The notes under the pieces: generated by a model
What the model was told of the DNA's origin: nothing
Seen by the model: the letters and a program-made list of their open reading frames with translations, nothing else
Database searches by the model: none
Program-made: the position numbers and the translations under genes
Shown: piece after piece, positions 15,358 to 23,313 of the stretch
Layout of the letters: the number at the start of each line of letters is the position of its first letter
Numbering within the stretch: position 1 is the first letter of the stretch
NCBI GenBank assembly: GCA_004297625.1
Contig: SCTY01000071.1
Coordinates: 204,772-268,771, forward strand
Length of the DNA: 64,000 nt
Reading direction: 5' to 3'
Origin: Betaproteobacteria bacterium
Lineage (GTDB): Bacteria > Pseudomonadota > Gammaproteobacteria > Burkholderiales > SG8-39

Positions 15358-16797
15358 CTAGGCAGCGGCCGCGCTTGCGGCGTTCTCTCCGGCGATGCGG
15401 CCGGAGACGAACGCCCAGGCGAGGTGATGGCCGTGCCCGCGCAGCAACAGCCCGCCCTGGCCGGTCGAGCCGGCCGCGTAGAGCCCGCCGATCGGTTTGC
15501 CGCCGCGATCGAGCACTTCCATTTTCCTGGACACCGCGAGCCCGCCGTCCGCGAGCACCACGTAAGAATGGATCGGCCCGAGGAGCAGGTAAGGCGGTTT
15601 CGCCTCCCTGCCTGCAAGACTTGCGCGCAGTTTTTCCGGAATGAGGCCTCTTAGCCGCGCTACTTCGTCCACCGTGTCGGCGAGCGCGCAAATGTCCGGG
15701 CGCGTGCGCCGGTAGTCGTCGATGTAGGCATAGGCGACGCCCGGCGCGGTCGAGACATAGTTCGGCCAGCGCGAAAACGCTTCCATCGCTTGCGCGTCGA
15801 GCAGCGCGTAAGCCTGCCTTTCCGGCTGGCGCGCGATGGCAAAGCCGAGGCTTTCGCCTTCGCGCCGGAAGAGATCGCCGTTTCCGTTGACGAGCAGGGC
15901 CCCCTTGTCGAAGAGATTCGTTTCGGGCGCGAGCGCCGTCGTGAGGAAGCTCAAGATGAACGGCCGGATCACCGGCGCCGGCACGCGGCGCAAAGCGAAG
16001 CGCATGAGCGTCGTGATCGGCCGCACGGGCGGCAGGCCAAGCCACCACGGCGAGCGCGCAGGGGCCCGGAAGCGGTAGCGCGGATCGCCGAACGCGAGGT
16101 CGCCGTTGAGGATCACCCCGCCGACCTCGCGGGCCATGCGCTGGCAATCGCCCTCGGCATGGACGTTGACTGCCTGAAGGCCGTGAAACTCGGGCGCCGC
16201 ATATTCGCTGCGGAAGGCGGCCGATGCGCTGAAGTCGCCGCCTGCGAGCACCACGCTTCGCGAAAGCAGGCGTTCTTGCGCCGTTTCGACTCCGATGACG
16301 CTCGAGTCGTCGAGCAACAGTTTTTGAGCTTTTGAATTCAAGACGACTTCGACCCCGGCGCGGCGCGCGCGGCGCGAGAGGTGATAGACGAAGGCGCGCG
16401 AGTTCGGCAGCACGTTATGCATGCGCGGCTTGCGGTGCGGCGGCTCGGGGAGGGGGCCGTAGAACTCGAGGCCGGATGCGCGCAGCCAGGCGAGCGCCGC
16501 CGCAGCGTTGTCGGCGAGCAAGCGCGCGAGGTCCAGGTTGTCGCGGTGCGCGAGCGCTCCGGCCCACGCGGGGAAATCGGCGAGGTGCTCGGCCGGGCTG
16601 TCGTCGACGCCCGCCGCCTTCTGGTCGGGCGTGCCCGCCGCGGTCACCGAGCCGATGGAGAGGGCCGTGCTGCCGCCGAGCGCGTCGGCTTTTTCCAGCA
16701 GGATGACTTTGCGGCCGAGCTCCGCCGCGGTGATCGCCGCGGCGAGGCCGGCGCCGCCGCCGCCGACAACCACGACCTCGCAGCTGCGCTCGGTCAC
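15358..16797 (-). CDS. FAD-dependent fumarate-reductase/ketosteroid-dehydrogenase-like flavoprotein
   Basis: The 479-residue protein starts at GTG 16797, overlapping the IclR stop (GTGA). It opens with the Rossmann ADP-binding motif VVVVGGGGAGLAAAITAAELGRKVILLEKADALGGST and ends with GGLYAAGSTGQGGLLLRGHGHHLAWAFVSGRIAG, the FAD-domain closing motif of the succinate dehydrogenase/fumarate reductase flavoprotein family. It likely oxidises or reduces a C-C bond of a carboxylic acid or ring ketone. The regulator, a second related flavoprotein and two Bug receptors are neighbours. The frame is open further upstream, but that part is antisense noise over the IclR gene. Confidence 0.85.
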   Translation of the reverse strand: MTERSCEVVVVGGGGAGLAAAITAAELGRKVILLEKADALGGSTALSIGSVTAAGTPDQKAAGVDDSPAEHLADFPAWAGALAHRDNLDLARLLADNAAAALAWLRASGLEFYGPLPEPPHRKPRMHNVLPNSRAFVYHLSRRARRAGVEVVLNSKAQKLLLDDSSVIGVETAQERLLSRSVVLAGGDFSASAAFRSEYAAPEFHGLQAVNVHAEGDCQRMAREVGGVILNGDLAFGDPRYRFRAPARSPWWLGLPPVRPITTLMRFALRRVPAPVIRPFILSFLTTALAPETNLFDKGALLVNGNGDLFRREGESLGFAIARQPERQAYALLDAQAMEAFSRWPNYVSTAPGVAYAYIDDYRRTRPDICALADTVDEVARLRGLIPEKLRASLAGREAKPPYLLLGPIHSYVVLADGGLAVSRKMEVLDRGGKPIGGLYAAGSTGQGGLLLRGHGHHLAWAFVSGRIAGENAASAAAA

Positions 16798-17651
16798 GTC
16801 GAGATCGGCGTGAGCGGGCCGGTCGGCTCCTGCGGCCAGCTCCCGCCGAGGCGCGCGGCCGCGGCCTTCACCGCCGGCACCCACGAGAGAAGATCGTCGC
16901 GGCTGCGGCGCGCGGTCGGCGCGGCGACCGTCACGACGCCGACGCAAGCGCGGGTTCCGTCCAGCCGTTGCGCGAACACCGGAACGCCGATCGCCGAGAC
17001 GCCGACCGCGTGCTCTTCGAACGAGACCGCGTAGCCCTGCGCGCCGGTGCGCTTGAGCTCCTTGCGGAAGGCTTCCGGCGTGACGATCGAGTGCGGCGTC
17101 ATCGCCTTGAATCTCTTCGCCTTCACGAGCTTGAGCGCCTGCTCGAGCGGCAGCGTCGCGAGCCACGCTTTGCCGGCGGCGTGGGTGTGCAGGCCGATCT
17201 CGAGGCTGTAGTGCGGATCGATCTGCAGCACCTGCCGGCGGGGAAGGAGCGAGAGCACCCAGGTGAGCCTCGGCAGCGGCGCGATGTCCTCGACGACCGC
17301 GAGGCGCACCAGCTCTCCAGTGTGGTCGGCGAGCGGCAGCAGGATGGCGCGGCTTTGCTCGAGCAGCCGCGCGCCCGAGAGCTTGCGCAGCGCGAGGTTG
17401 CTCACCCGCAGCGTCAGGCAATAGTTCGCCGTGCGGTCGTCATGGAACACGTAGCCGCAGGCTTCGAGCGTGTTCAGCAGCTTGAAGGCGATCGCCTTGT
17501 TGACGCCGCCGAGGCGCTCGACGATCTCGCTGAACGAGAGCCCTTCGGGCATGTCGGCGAGCCACTCGATGATCTTCAGCGCGCGCTCGACCGAGGCGAT
17601 GGACTCGGCGCGCGTTTCATCGAGGGGCGGAGACAGGGCTTCGGCAGTCAT
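16794..17651 (-). CDS. IclR-family transcriptional regulator
   Basis: The 285-residue protein has the N-terminal helix-turn-helix (SIASVERALKIIEWLADMPEGLSFSEIVERLGGVNKAIAFKLLNTLEACGYV) and the C-terminal effector domain (SLEIGLHTHAAGKAWLATLP, GYAVSFEEHAVGVSAIGVPVFA). Its start codon abuts a perfect palindrome and it faces the divergent Bug/TcuA-like genes, so it likely controls both directions and itself. Effector unknown. Confidence 0.92.
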   Translation of the reverse strand: MTAEALSPPLDETRAESIASVERALKIIEWLADMPEGLSFSEIVERLGGVNKAIAFKLLNTLEACGYVFHDDRTANYCLTLRVSNLALRKLSGARLLEQSRAILLPLADHTGELVRLAVVEDIAPLPRLTWVLSLLPRRQVLQIDPHYSLEIGLHTHAAGKAWLATLPLEQALKLVKAKRFKAMTPHSIVTPEAFRKELKRTGAQGYAVSFEEHAVGVSAIGVPVFAQRLDGTRACVGVVTVAAPTARRSRDDLLSWVPAVKAAAARLGGSWPQEPTGPLTPIST

Positions 17652-17668
17652 GGTAACCTAGGTTACCA
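17651..17668. promoter_or_regulatory. Perfect 18-bp palindrome, candidate IclR operator
   Basis: TGGTAACCTAGGTTACCA is perfectly self-complementary. Its first base is the last base of the regulator's start codon complement, and it ends 30 bases before the ATG of the divergent Bug gene. IclR members usually bind palindromes of this size between divergent genes. Confidence 0.8.
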
Positions 17669-17698
17669 CTGGTTCCGCGCGTTGCAGGGGGAGTCCCA

Positions 17699-18649
17699 AT
17701 GTCACGCTGGCTTTCGTTGATGGTCGCTCTGCTCGTCACCCAGGCCGCCGCCCAGACCTTTCCATCGAAGCCGATCAAGATCATCGTGCCGTACCCGGCC
17801 GGGGGATCGACCGACCAGATGGCGCGCATGATCGCGCCGCGCCTGTCGGCCGCGCTCGGCCAGCCGGTCATCATCGAGAACAACGGCGGCGGCGCCACCA
17901 TGATCGGCACCGGCCAGGCGGCGCGCGCGCCGGCCGACGGCTACACGCTGCTCGCGACGGCCAACGTGTTCGCGGTGAACACGCTGCTCCACAAGTCGCC
18001 GAGCTACAAGGTCGAGGACTTCATCCCGGTCGCCGGCATCGCGAGCTATCCCTACGTGCTCACCGTGCACCCCTCGGTTCCGGCGAAGAACGTCGCCGAG
18101 CTCATCGACTACGCCAAGCGCCAGCCCGACAAGGTGAACGCGGTATCGCTCGGGCCGGGCGGCGTCACTCACCTCCTCAACGAGCGCTTCGAAGCGCTGG
18201 CCGGCGTCAAGATCACCGATATCCACTACCGCGGCTCGGCACCGGCGATCACCGACATCCTGTCGGGCCAGGTGCAGATGTACTTCGACACGGTGGTGAC
18301 CGCCATGCCGCAGATCCGCGCCGGCAAGCTGCGCGCGCTCGCGGTGTCGACCGAAGAGCGCTCGCCGCTTCTGCCGGACGTCCCCACCTTCAAGGAAATC
18401 GGCTTCCCGGGGATGACGCAGCGCGGCTGGTTCGGCATCTTTGCGCCGGCCGCCACGCCGCGCCCCATAGTCGAGCGCCTCAACAAGGAAGTGCTTGCGG
18501 CGAGCGCTGCCGAGGAAGCCCGCGCGCGCTTCGAGCGCGACGGCCTCACGCGCATGACGTTCACGCCGGGCGAGTTCGACGCCTTCATCAAGAACGACCT
18601 CGTGCCATGGGAGCGGGCGCTCAAGGCGCTGAACATCCACATCGAATGA
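17699..18649 (+). CDS. Bug-type tripartite tricarboxylate receptor (periplasmic)
   Basis: The 316-residue protein has a signal peptide (MSRWLSLMVALLVTQAAAQ), then FPSKPIKIIVPYPAGGSTDQMARMIAPRL and ARAPADGYTLLATANVFAVN, typical Bug motifs. It is first in the unit controlled from the IclR palindrome and overlaps the flavoprotein gene by ATGA, so its ligand may be the flavoprotein's substrate. No TctA or TctB genes are nearby. Confidence 0.92.
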   Translation: MSRWLSLMVALLVTQAAAQTFPSKPIKIIVPYPAGGSTDQMARMIAPRLSAALGQPVIIENNGGGATMIGTGQAARAPADGYTLLATANVFAVNTLLHKSPSYKVEDFIPVAGIASYPYVLTVHPSVPAKNVAELIDYAKRQPDKVNAVSLGPGGVTHLLNERFEALAGVKITDIHYRGSAPAITDILSGQVQMYFDTVVTAMPQIRAGKLRALAVSTEERSPLLPDVPTFKEIGFPGMTQRGWFGIFAPAATPRPIVERLNKEVLAASAAEEARARFERDGLTRMTFTPGEFDAFIKNDLVPWERALKALNIHIE

Positions 18650-19974
18650 GCTGCGATGTCGCGGTGATCGGCGGCGGGCTCTCGGGCCTGGCGTGCGCCT
18701 TGCGCGTCGCGATGGCCGGGAAGAGAGTCGTCGTCTTCGAGCGCTCGAGCGAGGAGCGCTATCCCTGCAATTCGCGCATCGCCACCGGCGTGTTCCATGT
18801 TGCAATGAATTCCGTATCCCTTGATCCGCGAACGTTGGAGGCTCGTGTGAGAGAGGCAGTCGGGGAAGGCGCCCGTGCGGATCTCGTCTCCGCGCTTTGC
18901 CGCAACGCCGGCCGCGCCGTGGGCTGGCTGCGCGAATCCGGCGGCGCGCAGTTCATCCGCGGCGGCGAGGCGCCTTTCTACGACCACGTGCTCGCGCCTT
19001 CGACGATCGGGCAGGTGGGCCGCCCATGGCAGGGCAAAGGCGCCGACGTGCTGCTCGGCTCGCTCGAGCAAAAGCTCGTGGCGCACGGCGGGCGCGTGCT
19101 GCGCGGCCATGCCGCCGCCGAGCTGAAGATGCAGAACGGGCGCTGCATCGGTCTCCGCGGCGAAGGCTTCGACGTGGCCGCGCGCGACGTGGTGATCGCC
19201 GATGGGGGTTATCAAAACGACCCGGTGCAGACGAAAAAACGCATCTCTCCCGTCCCCGAGCGCCTCGTGCAGCGAAACGCGCGCACCGGCTGCGGAGACG
19301 GCCTGCAGATGGCGCTCGCCGCGGGCGCGGCGCTCGCCGACCGCGGCGGCTTCTACGGCCACCTGCAATCGCGCAGCGCGCTCACCGACGACCGGCTGTG
19401 GCCTTATCCGTGGGCCGACGAGCTCGCGCGCGCCTGCATCGTCGTCGGAAGCGACGGCAGGCGCATCGCCGACGAAAGCAGGGGCGGCGTCTACCTCGCG
19501 AACCGCATCGCGGCGCTGCCGGATCCGGCTTCGGCGTGGGTGATCTGCGATCACCTCGCATGGGAAGGCCCGGGCGCCGAGCGGCATACCTCTCCCAACC
19601 CGCTTCTCGAGCGCATGGGCGGGGCGCTGCAGCGCGCGCCGACCATCGAAGCGCTCGCGGCCGAAACCGGGATCGACGCCGGCGGCCTCGCCGCCACGAT
19701 CGCCGACTACAACGCCGGCTTGCCCGCGTGGCCGATCCGCAAGTGGCCGTTCTATGCGTTGCCGATCGTTCCCGGAATCACGTATACCTTCGGCGGCATC
19801 GCGGTCGACGGCGACTCGCGCGCGCTGCGCGAGGACGCAACGCCGCTCGAAGGGCTGTACGCCGCCGGGTCCACCACGGGAGGCCTCGAGGGCGGCGAGC
19901 GCTTCGGCTACGTCGGCGGGCTGGTCAAGGCGGCCGTTACCGGGCTCCTCGCGGCGGAGCACATTTGCAGATGA
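18646..19974 (+). CDS. FAD-dependent dehydrogenase, tricarballylate dehydrogenase-like
   Basis: The 442-residue protein starts at ATG 18646 inside the preceding stop. It has the N-terminal dinucleotide fold (CDVAVIGGGLSGLACALRVAMAGKRVVVFERS) and the C-terminal FAD motif (LEGLYAAGSTTGGLEGGERFGYVGGLVKAAVTG). The layout resembles TcuA-type flavoproteins that oxidise tricarballylate to aconitate. It is shorter than fumarate reductase flavoproteins and is distinct from the sister gene at 15.4-16.8 kb. It overlaps the next small gene by ATGA. Confidence 0.83.
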   Translation: MSCDVAVIGGGLSGLACALRVAMAGKRVVVFERSSEERYPCNSRIATGVFHVAMNSVSLDPRTLEARVREAVGEGARADLVSALCRNAGRAVGWLRESGGAQFIRGGEAPFYDHVLAPSTIGQVGRPWQGKGADVLLGSLEQKLVAHGGRVLRGHAAAELKMQNGRCIGLRGEGFDVAARDVVIADGGYQNDPVQTKKRISPVPERLVQRNARTGCGDGLQMALAAGAALADRGGFYGHLQSRSALTDDRLWPYPWADELARACIVVGSDGRRIADESRGGVYLANRIAALPDPASAWVICDHLAWEGPGAERHTSPNPLLERMGGALQRAPTIEALAAETGIDAGGLAATIADYNAGLPAWPIRKWPFYALPIVPGITYTFGGIAVDGDSRALREDATPLEGLYAAGSTTGGLEGGERFGYVGGLVKAAVTGLLAAEHICR

Positions 19975-20282
19975 GCGCTTCACCGAAGGTCGCAGCCACG
20001 GCGATGCGGCTGCTGGGAGACTGGCGGCGCATCTCGCAGGGCCATGTCGCGCTTGCGACCGGCTGCTCGTGCGGCGTCGGCCTCAGCAATCTGCGCGTGC
20101 AGGATTTCGAGCAGGACATCCTCGAGTTTCTGCGCGGCAAGCATGGCGACGCCTGTTCCCAGGCGACCATTACCGACTTATTGACCGACATCGCGCGCAC
20201 CAACGATGTGAAGGCGAGAGCGCTGCTCAAGGATCTCGAGGGCAGCATCGATTCGTTCGAGCAGCAGCACAGTGGACGTTAG
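19971..20282 (+). CDS. Small protein of unknown function with CxC motif
   Basis: Unrecognised 103-residue soluble protein, translationally coupled to the TcuA-like flavoprotein (ATGA). It has ATGCSCGVGLSNLRVQDFEQDILEFL in its first half, with Cys-Ser-Cys and a later Cys (GDACSQATI) that could bind a metal or cluster. The second half is helical and acidic. Coupling suggests an electron-transfer or assembly role for the flavoprotein (inference). Confidence 0.7.
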   Translation: MSASPKVAATAMRLLGDWRRISQGHVALATGCSCGVGLSNLRVQDFEQDILEFLRGKHGDACSQATITDLLTDIARTNDVKARALLKDLEGSIDSFEQQHSGR

Positions 20283-20302
20283 TTCAACCGAGAGGAATCA
20301 AC

Positions 20303-21250
20303 ATGCGAATTTGGTGGGTGCTTCTGGGTCTTGTCTTAATCGGAACAGCGAGTGCGCAAGACTATCCTTCCAAGCCGATCCGCTGGATCGTGCCTTTCCC
20401 GCCGGGCGGCGGCGCGGATGCCACCGCGCGCGCCATCTCGCAGAAGATGATCGAGAACACCGGCAAGAGCATCCTCGTGGACTATCGTCCCGGCGCCGGC
20501 GGCAACATCGGCACCGAGTTCGTCGCGCGCGCCCCGGCCGACGGCTACACGATCCTACAGACCACCAACGGCCATGCGATCCAGCCGCACCTGCGCAAGC
20601 TGCCGTGGGACCCGATCAAGGACTTCATTCCGATCACCGTCGTCGCGAGCTACCCGCTTCTCATCGCGGTGCACCCTTCGGTGCCGGCGCAGAACCTCAA
20701 GGAGCTGATCGCCTATGCCAAGGCCAATCCTGGCAAGCTGACTTACGGGTCCTCGGGCACCGGCGGGCCGCTGCACATCGGCGCCGAGATCTTCAAGCGC
20801 GCCGCGGGCGTCGACATCCTGCACGTGCCGTACAAGGGCAACGCGCCGATGACTTTGGCGGTGGTCTCGGGCGAGGTCAGCATGGTGTTCGACAGCATGA
20901 CCGGGCCGCTGCCGCAGATCCGCGCCGGCAAGCTGCGCGCCATCGGCTACATGGGCGAGAAGCGCTCGCCGCAGCTCCCCGACGTGCCGACCGCGAAGGA
21001 GCAGGGCGTGCCGGCGGTGTACGCCGCCTGGAACGGCATGATGGCGCCGGCCGGCACGCCGACCGAGGCGATCGCCTGGCTGCACCGCGAAATCGTGCGC
21101 GCCGTGGCGTCGAAAGAGGTCACCGAGCGGCTCTCCGGCCTCGGCTACGAGCCGGGCACGCTGCCGCAGGGCGAGTTCGCAAGAATGGTCGCCGCCGACG
21201 TCGAGCGGTTCGGGAAGATCATCAAGGAAGTGGGTATCCGTGCCGAGTAA
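20303..21250 (+). CDS. Bug-type tripartite tricarboxylate receptor (periplasmic)
   Basis: The 315-residue protein has a signal peptide (MRIWWVLLGLVLIGTASAQ), then YPSKPIRWIVPFPPGGGADATARAIS and the Bug loop ARAPADGYTILQTTNGHAIQ. A Shine-Dalgarno GAGAGGAA lies upstream of the ATG. The 3' end overlaps hydantoinase A by 11 bases. This third Bug receptor belongs to the same rightward unit as the second, so the unit seems to take up two ligands or has a duplicated receptor. Confidence 0.92.
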   Translation: MRIWWVLLGLVLIGTASAQDYPSKPIRWIVPFPPGGGADATARAISQKMIENTGKSILVDYRPGAGGNIGTEFVARAPADGYTILQTTNGHAIQPHLRKLPWDPIKDFIPITVVASYPLLIAVHPSVPAQNLKELIAYAKANPGKLTYGSSGTGGPLHIGAEIFKRAAGVDILHVPYKGNAPMTLAVVSGEVSMVFDSMTGPLPQIRAGKLRAIGYMGEKRSPQLPDVPTAKEQGVPAVYAAWNGMMAPAGTPTEAIAWLHREIVRAVASKEVTERLSGLGYEPGTLPQGEFARMVAADVERFGKIIKEVGIRAE

Positions 21251-23312
21251 CTTAAGAATTGCTGCAGATATCGGCGGCACGTTCACCGACGTCGCCGCGT
21301 TCGACGAAAGATCGGGCGAGCTGCTCCTCGGCAAGACGCTCAGCACCCCGGGCCGGCTCGTCGACGGCATCACGCAAGGCGTCGCCAAGGCGGGCACCCG
21401 GCTCGCGGACGCGCACCTCTTCCTGCACGGCTCGACCATCGCCATCAACACCATGCTGGAGAGGAGCGGCGCCAAGGTGGCGCTCGTCACCACGCAGGGC
21501 TTCCGCGACATCTACGAGATCGGCCGGGTGAACCGCCCGGATTCGTTCAACCTGCGCTTCAAGAAGCACGAGCCGCTGGTGGAGCGCGCGTTGCGCCTGG
21601 AAGTGAAGGAGCGGCTGATGTACGACGGCACGGTGCGCGAGCCGCTCGACATGGCGAGCCTGGAAGCCGTGGCCGGGCGCATCGAGAAAGAAGGCGACGT
21701 CGAGGCGATCGCCGTCCTTTTCATGCATTCGTACCGCAACGCGCAGCATGAATTGGCGGCAAAAAAATTCCTGGAGAAAAGGTTCCCTGCGGCGTTCGTC
21801 ACGGTGTCTTCCGAGCTCTCGCAGGAATACCGCGAGTTCGAGCGCACCTCGACCGTGGTCGCCAACGCCTACGTCGGACCGCGCGTGCACCGCTACCTGG
21901 AGGAGATCGACGCCGAGGCGCGGCGCGCGGGCTTCTCCGGCAAATTCATGCTGGTGCAGTCGACCGGCGGCCTGTATTCGCTGCGCGAAGCGAAGCAGGA
22001 CTGCGTGCGCATGATGGAATCCGGCCCGGCGGCGGGCGTGATCGGCACGCAGGCGATGTGCGGGATCATGGGCATCGCGAACGCCATTTCCTTCGACATG
22101 GGCGGCACCACGGCGAAGGCGGGCGTGGTGCGCGACGGGCTCGCGCTCACGAGCGGCAGCACCATGATCGGCGGCTACTTCACCGGGCTGCCGCTGCTCA
22201 CGCCGATGATGGACATCCACGAGGTGGGCACCGGCGGCGGCAGCATCGCGCGCGTCTCGGCGACCGGCGGCCTGCGCGTCGGCCCGCAGAGCGCCGGAGC
22301 GGCGCCGGGCCCGGCGTGCTACGGGCTCGGCGGCGACGAGCCGACGGTCACCGACGCCAATCTGCTCCTCGGGCGCCTCGCCGAGGACCGGTTTCTCGGC
22401 GGCGAGATGAAGCTCGACCGGCGCGCCGCCGCGGAAGCGATCCGCGCGAAGATCGCCGAGCCGCTCGGCCTCGGCGACGTGGAAGCCGCCTCGGGGATTC
22501 TGCGCATCGCGACCGCGTCGATGTCGCACGCGGTGAAGGGCGTGACGACCGACCGCGGCCTCGATCCGGGCGAATTTCCGACGCTCTTTTCCTACGGCGG
22601 AGCGGGCCCGCTGCACGCCTCCATGGTGGCGCGCGAGCTGCGCATCCCGCAGGTCGTGATTCCTGCCGCGCCGGGACACTTTTCGGCATTCGGCATGCTG
22701 CTCTCCGACTTCCGCAGCGACCTCGTGCAGTCGCGCTTCGTACGGCTCGACCAGGTGCAGCTCGAGGAGCTCAAGCGCTGGTTCGCCGAGCTCGAGGCGC
22801 AGGGCAGCGCCGCGGTGAAGGACGCAAGACTCGAGACGCGGCGCCTCGTGGTTTCGCGCGCGCTCGACATGCGCTACGTCGGGCAAGAGCATGCGGTCAC
22901 CGTCGACGTGCCGTTGTCCGCGTTTTCACAGAAAAGTAAATCTTCCATAAAGCGGCATTTCGACGAGCTGCACAAGGAGCGCTACGGCCGCGGCTCGCCC
23001 GAGGAGCCGGCGGAGATCGTGAGCATCCGCAGCACGGTGACCGGCATCATGAAAAAGCCGCGGCTTGCCGAGATCCAGCGTGGGGGCCCGAAAGCGAGCG
23101 CCGGTGCTCTCACAGGGGAAAGGCGGGTCTTTTTCCCGGGTAGGGGCTGGGCGAAATGCCGCACGTACCGGCGCGCCGCGCTCAAGGCCGGCAACCGCAT
23201 CGCCGGCCCGGCGCTCATCGAGGAACACGCCTCCACGACGGTGCTGGAGCCCGGCGACACGTTGCGGGTGGACCGTTACGGCAACCTGGTGATTTCGATA
23301 GGATTGAGCTGA
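21240..23312 (+). CDS. hyuA: Hydantoinase/oxoprolinase family protein, subunit A
   Basis: The 690-residue protein (GTG start inside the Bug gene) has an ASKHA-type ATPase fold: AADIGGTFTDVAAFDERSG at the N-terminus, LFLHGSTIAINTMLERSG, SFDMGGTTAKAG and TLFSYGGAGPLHA. This is HyuA/oxoprolinase N-half, which uses ATP to open cyclic amides; related AcxA/ApcA carboxylases act on ketones. It forms a complex with the subunit B encoded next. The segment around 590-610 (RGGPKASAGALTG) looks like a lineage-specific loop. Confidence 0.9.
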   Translation: MPSNLRIAADIGGTFTDVAAFDERSGELLLGKTLSTPGRLVDGITQGVAKAGTRLADAHLFLHGSTIAINTMLERSGAKVALVTTQGFRDIYEIGRVNRPDSFNLRFKKHEPLVERALRLEVKERLMYDGTVREPLDMASLEAVAGRIEKEGDVEAIAVLFMHSYRNAQHELAAKKFLEKRFPAAFVTVSSELSQEYREFERTSTVVANAYVGPRVHRYLEEIDAEARRAGFSGKFMLVQSTGGLYSLREAKQDCVRMMESGPAAGVIGTQAMCGIMGIANAISFDMGGTTAKAGVVRDGLALTSGSTMIGGYFTGLPLLTPMMDIHEVGTGGGSIARVSATGGLRVGPQSAGAAPGPACYGLGGDEPTVTDANLLLGRLAEDRFLGGEMKLDRRAAAEAIRAKIAEPLGLGDVEAASGILRIATASMSHAVKGVTTDRGLDPGEFPTLFSYGGAGPLHASMVARELRIPQVVIPAAPGHFSAFGMLLSDFRSDLVQSRFVRLDQVQLEELKRWFAELEAQGSAAVKDARLETRRLVVSRALDMRYVGQEHAVTVDVPLSAFSQKSKSSIKRHFDELHKERYGRGSPEEPAEIVSIRSTVTGIMKKPRLAEIQRGGPKASAGALTGERRVFFPGRGWAKCRTYRRAALKAGNRIAGPALIEEHASTTVLEPGDTLRVDRYGNLVISIGLS

Positions 23313-23313
23313 T

